Source of the DNA: Raphanus sativus
Taxonomy: Eukaryota; Streptophyta; Magnoliopsida; Brassicales; Brassicaceae
Assembly: GCF_000801105.2 (NCBI RefSeq)
Contig: NC_079512.1
Location: 26,491,848 to 26,555,847, forward strand
Length of the DNA: 64,000 nt
Direction of reading: 5' to 3'
Shown here in pieces: positions 46,523-58,450 of this stretch (position 1 is the first letter of the stretch; every line of letters starts with the position of its first letter). The translations under genes were made by a program, and so were the position numbers. The notes under the pieces were generated by a model. The model was not told the origin of the DNA. It saw nothing but the letters and a program-made list of their open reading frames with translations, and searched no databases.

Positions 46523-48153
46523 ATGATTCTCCGGCGATTACACCGGCAACTTCCGCCGGCGATTTCGACTGCTCGGAGTTTCCGATCAGACGCGGCGCTC
46601 GAAGCCATATCCAACGCGCTTGAAGAGAAAGTACCGAACTTGGTACTGTACAATTACCCTTCCTTCTCCGGCGCTTTCTCAGCTCTCTTCGCTCATCTCT
46701 ACCACTCTCGTCTCCGTACACCCTCTCTCATCTTGCCCTTCTCTTCCGTCGTGCCCTTTAGCGTTGAAGATCTCTGCTTGGAGGGGTTCGAGAGGTGTTA
46801 CCTCCTCGATTTCGTTGCTCCTAAAGACTTTACTACCACAGATTGCGAGTATGTTTCAGATGTTTTACAGACATTTTGTGTTTAAATCTAAGATCTTTAG
46901 GGTTTAACTCTATTTTATTTGTGGAGGGTTTTAGGATCATATGTTTTGATCATCGAAAGTCGGCAGCTTCAAAGCTTGGCTCCGTTGAGAAGAGGTTTAA
47001 GGTTAATGTTGATGTTGACAAGAGTAGCTCGAAGGCTGTGTATGAATATTTCTCAAGTAAACTCGCATCTTCCGAGGTTAGTAAGGATAATGTTAATGAT
47101 TTAGTAATGACTCTGTTTTGATTGGTGTCTAATCTGAACAGTACTATGTGCTTTAGGGGGAATCTCTCAGTTTGTTAGATGATGAAGACAGAACTAGAGT
47201 TGAATCAGTTCTTGATTACATTGAAGATATCGATCTTAGACGATGGAGATTACCAGACATCAAGGCTTTCAGTTTCGGACTAATGGAATGGCGGTCCAAG
47301 GTTAACTGCATCACGAATCCGTACATGTATGAACAGGTTCGTTGCTTTGTTCCGTTCACTGTTGTTGTATCATTTCCTCATTGAATCATTTTCATGTCTC
47401 TGTGTTGTAGCTGTTGAGGATGAGCTCAGAGGACCTCATTGCTAGTGGGAACTCAAATTTTTCGTCTCGGCTTGTTGATGCAAAGAGAGTGATGAAGAAG
47501 AATAAAGCTTTCAAGATCAGATTGGGAAGAGGGTTTTATGGAGAATGCCTGGTAACCTTTGCATCGAACTCCTCTTTGTTTCAGAAAAAAAAAAGTCATT
47601 GGTTGTGTTGAACTATAGATTTGTTTTGTTTTTATGTTATAGGGAATGCGTGCAGATGGTAACCATGAACTAAGCGATGAGCTAGGCAAGCTACTTAGTC
47701 TACAAAGTGCTGCAGCTGGTTTGAGGTAAATTTAATTTTTCCTTATGAAGAATTGTGGATAGTGAAGTTAGTAAACATCTCTTTGAAAGCAGGCCAATAG
47801 GAGCTGTTACATTCATGCAACGGAATAATCTCAAAATGTGCTTGAGAAGTACTGACGATACAACTGATACATCTGAAGTTGCTAAGGTTTGTTTTGTTTC
47901 AGAACCTGACTTTAACTTCTTTTAGGTTTAGTGATCGGTTAGACTTGTATATGTTTTCAATGTTTTTTGAAAAAGGCTTATGGTGGAGGTGGAACTTGTT
48001 GTTCAAGCTCGTTCATCATAAGAATGGATGAATATAATGAATGGACTGCCAAGAATCCAAGGTGAGAGAACACATTCTCCTAGGCGAGACCAATCTCAGA
48101 GCTTATGTCTCTGACATTTTAGCGCAAAGGCTGATCAAGTTATGAAAAGTTGA
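46523..48153 (+). CDS. DHH/DHHA1 phosphoesterase-like protein of unknown function
   Basis: Eight exons in phase: 46523-46848, 46935-47076, 47157-47336, 47411-47551, 47643-47725, 47793-47886, 47976-48061, 48123-48153, giving 360 aa. The N-terminus (ILRRLHRQLPPAISTARSFRS) looks like a mitochondrial or plastid presequence. ICFDHRKSA lies near the DHH position, but I read FDHR, not a strict DHH. DLRRWRLPDIKAFSFGL and a Gly-rich AYGGGGTCCSSSF end recall DHHA1 domains (GGGGH). Key metal ligands look incomplete, so activity is doubtful. Synteny points to At5g09580, which I recall as uncharacterised. The family call is tentative; the exon model is firm because all phases agree. Confidence 0.75.
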
Positions 48154-49345
48154 AGAAGGAGAAGAACATTTATAGAATTTTGAAATTCCACAGTTATTGA
48201 CTTATAGATTTTTAAAATCTTAAATCTACTGTTATAATTCAAATATTTTGTTATTCAAAAAATTTAGTTGCTATTGATTTTGTAATTCTGATAGAATTTC
48301 TTGTTACTTTGATGTAAATTTTCTATACTTTTATTAATAAGATTAGATTTGGAAACTATATGTTTTCTCACAAGAGTTTTGAAAATCGTGTAATAAAAAT
48401 GTACACCTATCACTCTTCTCTTCTCATCTTTCATTAAACCATCAATGTGATAATTATTTTGTATATATGAGGTTGTTTTTCTTCTTCTACCTTTGTTGGT
48501 TTTTGAATGTGTTTTAGATATACAGAATAAAGAAGATGATGTTGGTGAGGTTTTTGTGCTGTGTGATGAAGATGATGTTATATATAACCTTAGAAGATTT
48601 TTTTTGAAAATGATTCATTCAATATTTGTTAAATCTATTTGGCTTTCAAAAATTTACCAACTTAAAAAATTATCAAAACTCCACACAAAATTGGTCCCAG
48701 TAACCTCCATAAGTATATGATATTTGGCAATAATAATTATTTTGTTTTCAAGGTTTTTATCACATGGATTTTGAAAACTCATGGATACATAAGTTGAATC
48801 TTATGAGTAAAAATATATAAAATTAAACTTTCAATAGGTGCTATTCAATCATGTATTTAATAGAGTTTAAATCTAACCGCAATATATTGTTATTCGAATG
48901 ATGATTTTAAACTCTATTTTAAAATCTATTGTTATTTAATGAATGATTTAAGTTCAGTTTTTAAATCTAGTATTATTCAAATTTCAAAGATTTTAATTTT
49001 TGGAATTTTCAATTGATTTCAAATAGTCTCTTACATAGTTTTATGAATAACATGTGAATTCAATACTATAGAGATTTTAGAATTCTTCAACTTAAACTAT
49101 CTTAATATTTTTAAATTTGATGAATTACAAAACATTAATAACTGGTTGAATTTAAATAATAACTAATTGAATAATTCTATTAGTTAGAATTAGAGAATCA
49201 ACAATAACTAAACTTTTTGAATAACAATGGATTTTAAAAATTCTTATATCAGTAACAACTGATTAATTCTATTAAGATTTTTGAAATTCATGGACCAAGA
49301 ACAATGTAATTTCAAAATTGATGAAAATTCACTTGTCAATACTCC
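48154..49345. other. AT-rich intergenic with MITE-like repeats
   Basis: About 48836-49310 resembles the TTA-flanked MITE at 49762 (shared TTTAATAGAGTTTAAATCTAA and GATGATTTTAAA blocks), but its ends are worn: it starts near GGTGCTATTCAATCATG, and no matching right end was fixed. A shorter related stretch lies at about 48180-48270. No gene. Confidence 0.5.
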
Positions 49346-49535
49346 GCTTATGGTGGAGGTGGCACTTGTTCAAGCTCGTTCATCATAAGAATGGATGAAT
49401 ATATAATGAATAGACTGCTAAGAATCCAACATGAGAGAGCAAACATTCCTCAGCGAGACCAATCTCAAATCTCATGTCTCTGACTTTTTCCTGCAAAGAG
49501 CTTATCAAGTTATAAATAGCTGAAAATGGAGAGAA
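49346..49535 (+). pseudogene. duplicate of the last exons of the DHH-like gene
   Basis: It begins GCTTATGGTGGAGGTGG, as in exon 7 (47976), and continues through the exon 7 donor, intron 7 and exon 8 to about GATGGAGAGAAG. It is about 85-90% alike by eye, with small indels, for example ATATAATG for ATAATG. There is no upstream part, so it cannot be expressed as the same protein. It lies 1.3 kb downstream in direct orientation. Confidence 0.85.
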
Positions 49536-49761
49536 GAATTCCTAAACCGGTTTTACTCGGTTGGGTAACCTGAACCGACCTTGCATTTTCGTTGAGTTTT
49601 TGGTATGAGTAAGTTATGTACAGGTTTTGTTCGGTTAGCCTAAAACAACCTTGAATTTTGGTTCAGTTTTTGGTATGATTATGGTTTTGTTTTGTCCTTT
49701 TTCAACTACTCGAATATATCAAATGACATCGTTTCATAAAGATCTATATAGGTTTTGTTTA

Positions 49762-50086
49762 GGGAGTGTTATTAGTTGATGTATTTTAATAGAGTTTAAA
49801 TCTAAACACAATCTACTGTTATTCAAATGATGATTTTAAATTTTATTTTAAAATCTAGTGCTATTAAATGAATAATTTGAATTCAGTTTTTAAAATATAG
49901 TGTTATTCAACTTTTAAGGATTTTAAAATTCTTTATATTTTTAATTGATTTCAAATCATCTCTTTTGGAGTCTCATGAATAAATGAGTGAATTCAAAATC
50001 GAAAGTATATTGCAGATATTTTAGAATTATTAAACTTAAAATTTTAAAATATATGGATTGCAAACCACTGATCGAATAACACCACC
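49762..50086. mobile_element. Tourist/PIF-Harbinger-like MITE
   Basis: The ends GGGAGTGTTATT and AATAACACCACC are inverted repeats, flanked by TTA at 49759-49761 and 50087-50089. The TTA target and the G-rich end fit the PIF/Harbinger class. 325 bp, non-coding. It lies about 300 bp before the mtHSC70-2 start codon, so it borders that promoter. Confidence 0.75.
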
Positions 50087-50396
50087 TTAGTTAAGGGTAG
50101 GCAAGTAGCCTAAACCGGGAGGTCTGGCATTTCGGTTCAGTTTTTGGTTATGATTATGCTTTTGATATGTCGAAAACGGTGTCGTTTCGTAAAGCTTCGC
50201 GTACATTTTGGTAGCCGAGCATTTTTATCATCGTCGACGTCGAGAAGCATCACCGCCTAGAACCTTCTCTCTTTCTCTATAAAAAAAAAATTAAACTTTT
50301 CGTACCTTTCAAAAACCCTAAACCCTTCCATAATCCGACTAAGACGTGTATTCATTCATCGTAAGTGATCTTATCGCATCGTGACCTTCAAAAACC

Positions 50397-53155
50397 ATGG
50401 CTACTGCTGCTCTCCTCCGCTCGATTCGACGCCGCGAAGTCGCTTCCACTCCTTTCTCAGCTTTCAAATGCGTAAGTCCTCATGCGATCATCACGGATCT
50501 GTAGACGAAATTGGTAGCTCGAGTGAACTAACTATGTGATCTGAACTTTCACGTATAGCGATCTTTCCTTATCCGATCAAATTTTGGTTTGCAGCTTTCA
50601 ACCAGCGGGAAAACATCATCGAACGGCTCTTATCTTGGTCAGAACTGGAGAAGCTTTTCAAGAGCATTTCGGTATTGCTTCATCTCTCCATCTATATGCT
50701 GCTAACACCAAGATCTCGCTGTGTTTCTTCCTCTGAAGTTTCCTTTTCTTCTATTTGATTTCAGCTCGAAGCCTGCTGGAAATGACGTCATCGGTATCGA
50801 CTTGGGTACAACTAACTCCTGTGTTGCAGTCATGGAGGGGAAGGTGAGACTGTTTATTACTGTAGATTGTATTACGGTTATATGTGGTTTAAACCGGTTA
50901 AGACCTTTGTATCTATAGTTACTGAAGAGTGTTGGTTACGTTGTACGTTGTAACTGAATCATAATGAATGAACAGATTATCATCTTTTTTTTTGTTTTTG
51001 CAGAATCCGAAAGTCATTGAGAACGCTGAAGGTGCTCGAACCACACCATCAGTTGTAGCTTTCAACCCGAAAGGAGAGCTTCTCGTTGGCACACCAGCCA
51101 AGCGCCAAGCTGTGACCAACCCGACGAACACACTCTTCGGAACCAAACGTTTGATCGGGAGGAAGTTCGACGACCCGCAGACGCAGAAGGAGATGAAGAT
51201 GGTGCCTTACAAGATCGTGCGTGCGCCTAACGGCGACGCGTGGGTTGAAGCCAACGGTCAGCAGTATTCTCCTAGTCAGGTTGGAGCGTTTGTGTTGACG
51301 AAGATGAAAGAGACGGCTGAGGCTTACTTGGGGAAGTCTGTTAAGAAAGCTGTTGTAACGGTTCCGGCTTATTTCAATGATGCTCAGAGGCAGGCTACTA
51401 AAGATGCTGGTAGGATCGCTGGTTTGGATGTGGAGAGGATTATTAATGAACCGACGGCTGCTGCGCTTTCGTATGGTATGACTAATAAGGAGGGTTTGAT
51501 TGCTGTGTTTGATCTTGGTGGTGGGACGTTTGATGTCTCTGTTTTGGAGATTTCTAATGGTGTTTTCGAGGTAAGTGGTTTTTGTTTTTCAGGTTTTGTT
51601 TGAGGATTTGTTCTTGTTATTTAACTTGATTTTTTTTTTTCAGGTGAAAGCCACCAATGGTGATACCTTCTTGGGAGGAGAGGATTTTGATAATGCTTTG
51701 CTAGACTTCTTGGTGAATGAGTTCAAGACCAGTGAGGGAATAGACCTGGCAAAGGACAGACTTGCTCTGCAGAGGCTTCGAGAAGCTGCTGAGAAGGCGA
51801 AGATTGAACTGTCATCAACTTCTCAAACTGAGATTAATCTGCCGTTTATCACAGCTGATGCATCTGGAGCGAAGCATTTTAACATCACCCTGACAAGGTC
51901 GAGGTTTGAGACTCTGGTGAATCACTTGATTGAGAGGACCCGTGATCCTTGCAAGAACTGCCTCAAGGATGCTGGTATAAGTGCTAAGGAGGTTGATGAG
52001 GTTCTTCTTGTTGGAGGAATGACTCGTGTCCCCAAGGTGCAAAATGTGGTTGCGGAGATCTTTGGGAAGACTCCTAGTAAAGGTGTCAACCCTGATGAGG
52101 CTGTTGCTATGGGAGCTGCGCTTCAAGGTGGTATCCTTCGTGGTGACGTCAAAGAGTTGCTGCTTCTAGATGTCACACCTCTGTCGCTCGGTATTGAAAC
52201 ACTTGGTGGTGTCTTTACAAGATTGATTGGCCGAAACACAACCATCCCCACGAAGAAGAGTCAGGTATCTGTCCTTTTGATTGAAAATCATCGAATAACT
52301 AGGGAAGTGAAGCTCTGGTTATCGCAAAACAGTAGGGCTAACTAGGGTAGTATGAGAGAGTTAGTTAAGATCTATAGTGTTACTTATCAAGACATGTTAT
52401 GAGTTGCTCCTCTTATAAGTTAAGGGGTCAAAGCACAATCCTGTGATATGATAGAGGATTGATATAATAGTTGATAATCCCAATCATAGAACTTCGTACT
52501 AATGTGTTGAGTCTTTGTTTTGAAGGTGTTCTCAACTGCAGCAGACAATCAGACGCAAGTCGGGATTAGAGTGCTTCAAGGTGAGCGTGAAATGGCATCA
52601 GACAACAAGCTGTTGGGAGAATTCGATCTAGTGGGCATTCCACCATCACCAAGAGGCATCCCTCAGATCGAAGTAACATTCGACATCGATGCAAATGGCA
52701 TTGTCACAGTTTCTGCCAAGGACAAGACGACTGGTAAAGAGCAACAGATCACTATCCGATCATCTGGTGGGCTGTCAGAGGACGATATCCAGAAGATGGT
52801 GAGAGACGCAGAGTTGCATGCTCAGAAAGACAAAGAAAGAAAAGATTTGATCGACACCAAGAACACAGCGGACACAACAATTTACAGCATAGAGAAGAGC
52901 CTGGGTGAGTACAGAGAGAAGATCCCGAGTGAAGTGGCCAAGGAGATTGAAGATGCTGTGGCGGATCTGAGGAGCGCTTCGTCTGGAGAGGATGTCAATG
53001 AGATTAAGGCTAAGATCGATGCAGCGAACAAAGCTGTTTCAAAGATCGGAGAGCACATGTCTGGTGGTGGAGGTTCTGCACCAGGAGGAGGATCGGGAAC
53101 TCAGGGAGGCAGCGAACAAACTCCAGAGGCAGACTACGAGGAAGTGAAGAAGTGA
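50397..53155 (+). CDS. MTHSC70-2: mitochondrial heat shock protein 70 (mtHSC70-2)
   Basis: Six exons: 50397-50471, 50595-50671, 50765-50843, 51004-51570, 51644-52264, 52526-53155, giving 682 aa as in Arabidopsis At5g09590. Presequence: residues 1 to about 50 ([15 protein letters not shown]...). ATPase domain: [17 protein letters not shown] (phosphate loop 1), [44 protein letters not shown]. Substrate domain from about residue 450, ending in a Gly-rich tail with EEVKK. The chaperone pulls precursors through TIM23 and folds matrix proteins. The upstream AACCCTAAACCC near 50318 is telo-box-like. No lesion was seen. Confidence 0.96.
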
Positions 53156-53331
53156 AGAGTGTGCGTTATTTCTTGTCAGTTGGGTTGTTAAGAAGTTAAG
53201 TTAGACCATGGTTGGGCTCCTATGTCCAAGGAACTTGTCATAAAAAAACAGCGAGCAGTGCGTCTGTTCCTGTAATAAGTTTTTTTTTTGTAGGGAACAA
53301 AACTTAATGCTCCTCTCTGTGTTATTAAGAG

Positions 53332-54017
53332 TAGGGGTGGGCATTTTATCCGTGAAATTTGATTCGATTCGTTATCCGTTACTATTCGATCCGAAAATTC
53401 CGAATATCCGTAAGCTTTCGAAGCAAAGCAAATACTAAAATTCAATATCCGTTAATATTGAAGCAAATCACAAATACTAAAATTTTGGGAAGCGAATATC
53501 CGATCCGATCCGTCAATATATAAATACATGTATATTTTGATTATATTTAAAATTTTAATTGTATAAAATTATTATTCTAACATATGATTTGACAGATTCT
53601 ATTCATATTATTACTTATATAAAAATATTACATAAAAGGAAAAAAACATTTATGACAATTATAATTTTTTTCTTCAGTTTTGTGTTATTATAATTGTTAA
53701 TTAAGTTTAAAATTTTACAAAATATGTAGATTCATTGTATCTTTTAATTTTTATCCTTTATATCATGCAAAAAAAAATATTTTCCAAAAAAAATTTGTAT
53801 CAAATTTTTAAGATTATTTGTATTAATCAAAACAAATGAGATATCCGTAAGTATCCGCAAATATCCGCAAATATCTATTTATTTTCCGGATATCCGTTTT
53901 TCCGAATATCCGTATTTTTCCGAATCAAAGCAAATCGGAAAATTAGATATTTGTAACATTCGAAGCAAATCACAAATACCTTCAAAAACCCGGATATCCG
54001 ATCCGTGCCCAGGCCTA
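53332..54017. mobile_element. hAT-type non-autonomous DNA transposon (MITE)
   Basis: Flanked by an exact 8-bp duplication ATTAAGAG (53324-53331 and 54018-54025). The ends TAGGGGTGGGCA and TGCCCAGGCCTA are near-perfect inverted repeats. 686 bp, AT-rich inside, with many CGGATATCCG-type subterminal repeats. An 8-bp target and a short TIR define hAT. It sits about 175 bp after the mtHSC70-2 stop and about 260 bp before the SDH3-1 start, in the only spacer between the two genes. Confidence 0.9.
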
Positions 54018-54276
54018 ATTAAGAGAAACGTTTTGTTATATAAGAGAAAGTTTCAAAATTTCTTCTCACTCTTCCCTGCTACTATACCAAATCAAACGTA
54101 GAGGAATAAGAAAGAACAGAGCATGAGCACATATATTGTGAAACGCGCGGATAGCATGGGAAGATATAAATTTACCAGACTACCCTCCAGTTTATGTTTT
54201 ATTTTGAGCATATATTATTTTGGTCGGAGCAGGAAGAGAAGTAGAGATAGTGATCTAATTCGGTCTGATTCAGACG

Positions 54277-55465
54277 ATGGCTGCCACAGCTCTTCTCCGT
54301 TCGATTCGCAGACGCGAAATCGTCTCCGCGCCTCTCTCCGCCTACAAATCTGTACGTTTGTTTACTCGTTCGTTGCGTCCTTTTGATGAAATGGTTGATG
54401 AATCGGGGAAAATTGGGATTCGTTTGGTTTCGTCTTTATTTTCAATGATGATCATCTAAGCTGTGCTGTGTCTAGCGAGAGGTATTTAGGAAATGATGAT
54501 CATCTAAGCTGTGATCTTAAGACTGTTAGCATTTGGTGCAAAGATATTGGGATTAAGAAGAAGAATAAGAGAGAGTTTGGCTTCATATTACTTTTCTGTT
54601 TTGTTTTGGCGCTTAATTAGAATCTTACTGTAGCGTCTTCTTTTTAATTATTGAATATGAGTACATAAAAAACTGTTTTTGTTAGCCGCTCTTGCAACTT
54701 TCTTATATTGCAGCTTGCTGGTTATGCTCAACCTTCATGGAGTAGTTCACACATTGGTCAAAACTATGCAAGTTTGTGTAGAGCTTTCGGGTATGTTCCC
54801 TTTTGTTTCATGGGATGGGAAAAAAAGTATGAAAAATCACTGTGTGTGTTTTCCGCTTTTGACTCTGTCTTTTTTTTTTTTTTAATAGATCGAAACCTGG
54901 TGTGAATGACATTGTTGGGACTGGTTTGGGAACTACCAACACAACCAATGCCACTATAGAGGAGAGAGAGGTAAACTGTCTTTATCCAAACTCTGTTTTT
55001 TTCTTTCTCTTTTGTAATTTTTAACAGAAGCTTAACTTTTGCTGGTTAATCCTTCTCTAGCACTCAAAAGCTACTGAGAATGCAATTGGAGCTCATTTGC
55101 GTGGTATGGGAGCACCAAGACGCATGTTGTCTACAATCTCTGCGGGTATAAAGATGACAGAGGAGGAACAGATTTCTCCAAAAACCCAAAGCTTTCGCCC
55201 TTTATCTCCTCACCTCCCTGTTTATCAACCTCAGATGAACTCCATGTTATCGATTTCCAACAGAGTCTCGGGGCTTTACTTGACAGGAGTCTTTTTTGGC
55301 GGCTATCTTCTCTACCTGAAAATGGGTATGATTTGCCTCACCTACCCGGGTTTCTACCATGTTCTTTTCCATGTACAGCAGCAACTTCTGGTCATCACTT
55401 CGGTTACTGCATTGGCCGCGCTTTACCATACTCTCAAGAGTACTCACTCCCTCTTCACCCATTAA
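54277..55465 (+). CDS. SDH3-1: succinate dehydrogenase subunit 3 (complex II cytochrome b subunit)
   Basis: Four exons: 54277-54351, 54714-54790, 54889-54970, 55061-55465, giving 212 aa (Arabidopsis 213). The mature part is in exon 4: RPLSPHLPVYQPQMNSMLSI, then two or more membrane segments (SGLYLTGVFFGGYLLYL, HVQQQLLVITSVTALAALYH) and HTLKSTHSLFTH. The subunit anchors complex II in the inner mitochondrial membrane. Exons 1-3 resemble mtHSC70: [20 protein letters not shown] against [20 protein letters not shown], with SKPGVNDIVGTGLGTTN against [17 protein letters not shown]. The first two exon lengths are identical. The SxxHR motif of SDHC reads SISNR, so that His is lacking. At5g09600 is the syntenic match. 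Confidence 0.93.
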
Positions 55466-58450
55466 AAAAAAATCATTTCACTAAGCTCTTTTGTTATGCT
55501 GTCAAAGTCTCCAGTAAGAGTTTCTTTGAGATGAACAAGAGTAATAGTAGAGAAGAGATATGTTTTGTCAAACTCTCAAAGATCTAACCATTTTTTTGGG
55601 ACGTTAGGCTTTTGAAGGCTATGTTTGTTTGCTTTCGTTTCTTTGTTCTTACAAAGGTGTTGAAATGTTGGATGTAATAAATGTTATTCCCTGCTGCTAC
55701 TGCTCTGCTCTGCTCTTTCAAGTTTGCTTTATGAAATTTGTCATGGCTATGTTAAATCCTTCTTTCACTGTAGCAATCAGATTTATTTTTCTTCTGATTA
55801 AGCTGCAACATGCAGTTAGACATTGAAAACTTATCGAAAAACAATTGTGTTTATGCTCTGACGATTGTGACTGTTATGCTCGAGATTCATCAGTTTAATC
55901 CATAATTGTAAGGAAATTTTTGTTTTTAATACTCTTTCCATATCACTCTAAGTGTTATTTTAAGAATTCTTTTCTTTTATTATAAATAATTTTCAAATTC
56001 TAATGTAAAAAATAAATGTAATTTGATGTTTTTGACCATTTGTCTTTTGTAGTAAAAATTTTTAATTGTTGAATTAACTATAATTATAATTATTTTCGGT
56101 GAATGAGAAAAATTAAATAAGAGTTTATAATTCCATAATAAGTGTATATTTAAAAAAAAACTACATACAAAAACAATAGTTATTTTACACGATTCAAAGT
56201 CTTTCTTTTGAAAATAAAAAAATACATTCAATCATAAATGTTTAAAATTCAGTGCTGAATATTTTACTTTATTTTTTATATATATAGTATATTGTTTTTA
56301 CAAATACAACCAAACAACAAAATGATGTTTTATACACATTAATTGTTCTAGATAATGGTAAAATAGATTAATTATCTACCTAAAAAGATAAAAAAAATAG
56401 TCTCAAACAAATAATTGTGAACTATCCAAAAAGAAATATTAAATTTTAACAAATGGCTGATGAGAATTGTTAAGCTCAGAAAATTGGTTGAGATATGTCT
56501 AATTTGTGTTAGGAAAAGGAAACTCATTTGTCTTTGTTAAACATAAATCTAATTTATATCTTACAATTTGAAATTCTAATTTATTTTAGTTGGTTAGTTT
56601 TTTAAAAATAAATTAATAATATTCTTAATTAAATCTTTAAACCATCTTTTAATGAATCTTTCTTCTGGAAATTATTTCAACCATTAACAATGCAGTTAAG
56701 CAAAAAAAATAAAAGAACACACAGAGATCAAATACGAAAGTAAAATCAGACATTTTCAGAATACTAAACATTGGAGAATGCAGAACACAACTACTTCCTT
56801 GCCAAATGCATTTTGTTTTCTTTGTTTTATAATTAATCTTGATCCACAGCTTTAACTTAGATTTTGTTTGAGTTTTATACATAAACTCAATTGTTTCAAT
56901 TATTTAATGTGTATTCAATCTTCGACAAATCATTCTTTCTATTTTAGGAATCTTTACCATTGTACTAATGTAAATAACACAAAACATTTGTACAATGGTT
57001 GTACACTGTATTTCTTTTTTATTTACTTAATCATACATATTTACAATCTGAATTGTGGAGAAGAAAACAATTAACTAGGTTTCGACTTTGAAGAAGATGA
57101 TTTTGATCTTTGACGAGGTATCAATTACACTTGGTTTCAAGATTTTATGTTAAGAAATAAGAACTAGACTTTAAACCATGCACTACTTTTTTAATAGATA
57201 TCAATCAGTACTATTTGAAACTTTTAATTATTTGAATATATATTGGTTGTTGATATTTTGTTTGATTATTATCTTATCGAGGTGATATATTACATCAGCT
57301 ATTTGTCATTTTGTCATGTTTTACTGCATTGCCAATTTTTATTTGTATTTGTTTCAAAATTGTGTGAACTAATTTGTCTTATTCGTCAAATCAATGTAAA
57401 CATTTATTCTTCAAATGATAAAATAATTTTAGGATATAGTTAAGATATATGTAAGATAATATTATTTGAAAGTGTTTATTTCAAAAAAAAAAGAACATAT
57501 AGCAACCTAAAAAATTGGAAATTTTGTAGATATTTATGGGGTTTTAAATTATCAATAGATATTATGTGATCTTATTTTTTTTCCATAATTTAGATGTTAT
57601 TTGATTTTTGAGTAATATCTGATCATAATGTGATTTTGGGTAAACAAAAATAGTTTAACTAAGATTTGTGAATTTTCTTACTGGATTATTTAAATATATC
57701 ATTTAATATTTTTAAATATTTTGAAAATATCATTGTAAATTTTGATCATATGATAAATACATGGTTCAAACGAAAATATCATTTTGGATGTTTTAAGTGC
57801 CTGCAGAATTTAATTATATATTTGTTTTTTTGTGACTAAATTTATATATTTGGTTTTGATGTATAAACTATATTTACAGTATGAATTTAGGAGGAAAAGA
57901 CAAATAATTAGGATTGGTTTGGTAGATACTGTAGTATTAAGATTTTGATTCAAAATTTAAGATGTAAATTATGTGAATTTAGTTTAATTTTTTTTTGGTG
58001 TAGAATATATTTAAAGTTTTAAGAATATATAAAACAAAGCTGTAAAAATATTCATTTTTAGAACTAATATATATTTTTAGTAAGAATATTAGGTAATAGT
58101 TTAAAATTTTCTTACTAAAGTATATATATAGTAAAAGAGAAATTTTCTTAAACTACGTGCTCTGGATATTTGAAGAACTAAATACACTTCGATATTTGAT
58201 GATACTTGGTTTGGTTGTGGAGCCTTGAAGTTCCTCTAGTCAACCGGTCCAACCGGTCCGTTTAACAAAACACTAGAAAAGCCGCCAACACGCTTATTAC
58301 GTAAACGATAGCCACGTTTCGAGCACTGCGTTTGCTAATTTGTCGTCAATGAAAATGCAATATTCACTCTTCGCATTTGGGAATTAAGCTCCGTTGAGCT
58401 TGCATGCAAGGCATTTTTTTTTGTTCGTGACGCTAAAAGAAGCAGAGAAA
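55466..58450. other. AT-rich intergenic region, SDH3-1 to SCPL19
   Basis: The SDH3-1 3' UTR may end near 55680 (GTAATAAATG). The next 2.5 kb has only short open frames of low complexity. No RNA gene or complete element could be recognised. APUM21 and the other genes I recall between SDH3-1 and SNG2 in Arabidopsis are absent. The SCPL19 promoter must lie in the last few hundred bases, where GC rises (58230-58330). Confidence 0.5.
58401..58410 (+). promoter_or_regulatory. RY-type motif before SCPL19
   Basis: TTGCATGCAAG contains CATGCA, the RY core bound by B3 seed regulators, 43 bases before the start codon. This is consistent with seed expression of SNG2, but a single short motif is weak evidence, and it may lie in the 5' UTR. 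Confidence 0.3.

Noticed and set aside
54123..54386. 87-codon frame over the SDH3-1 leader and first exon
   Set aside because: It is out of frame with the mtHSP70-like presequence and reads into intron 1.
55466..58450. Several short open frames in the SDH3-SCPL19 spacer
   Set aside because: AT-rich, low-complexity products without splice context or family resemblance.
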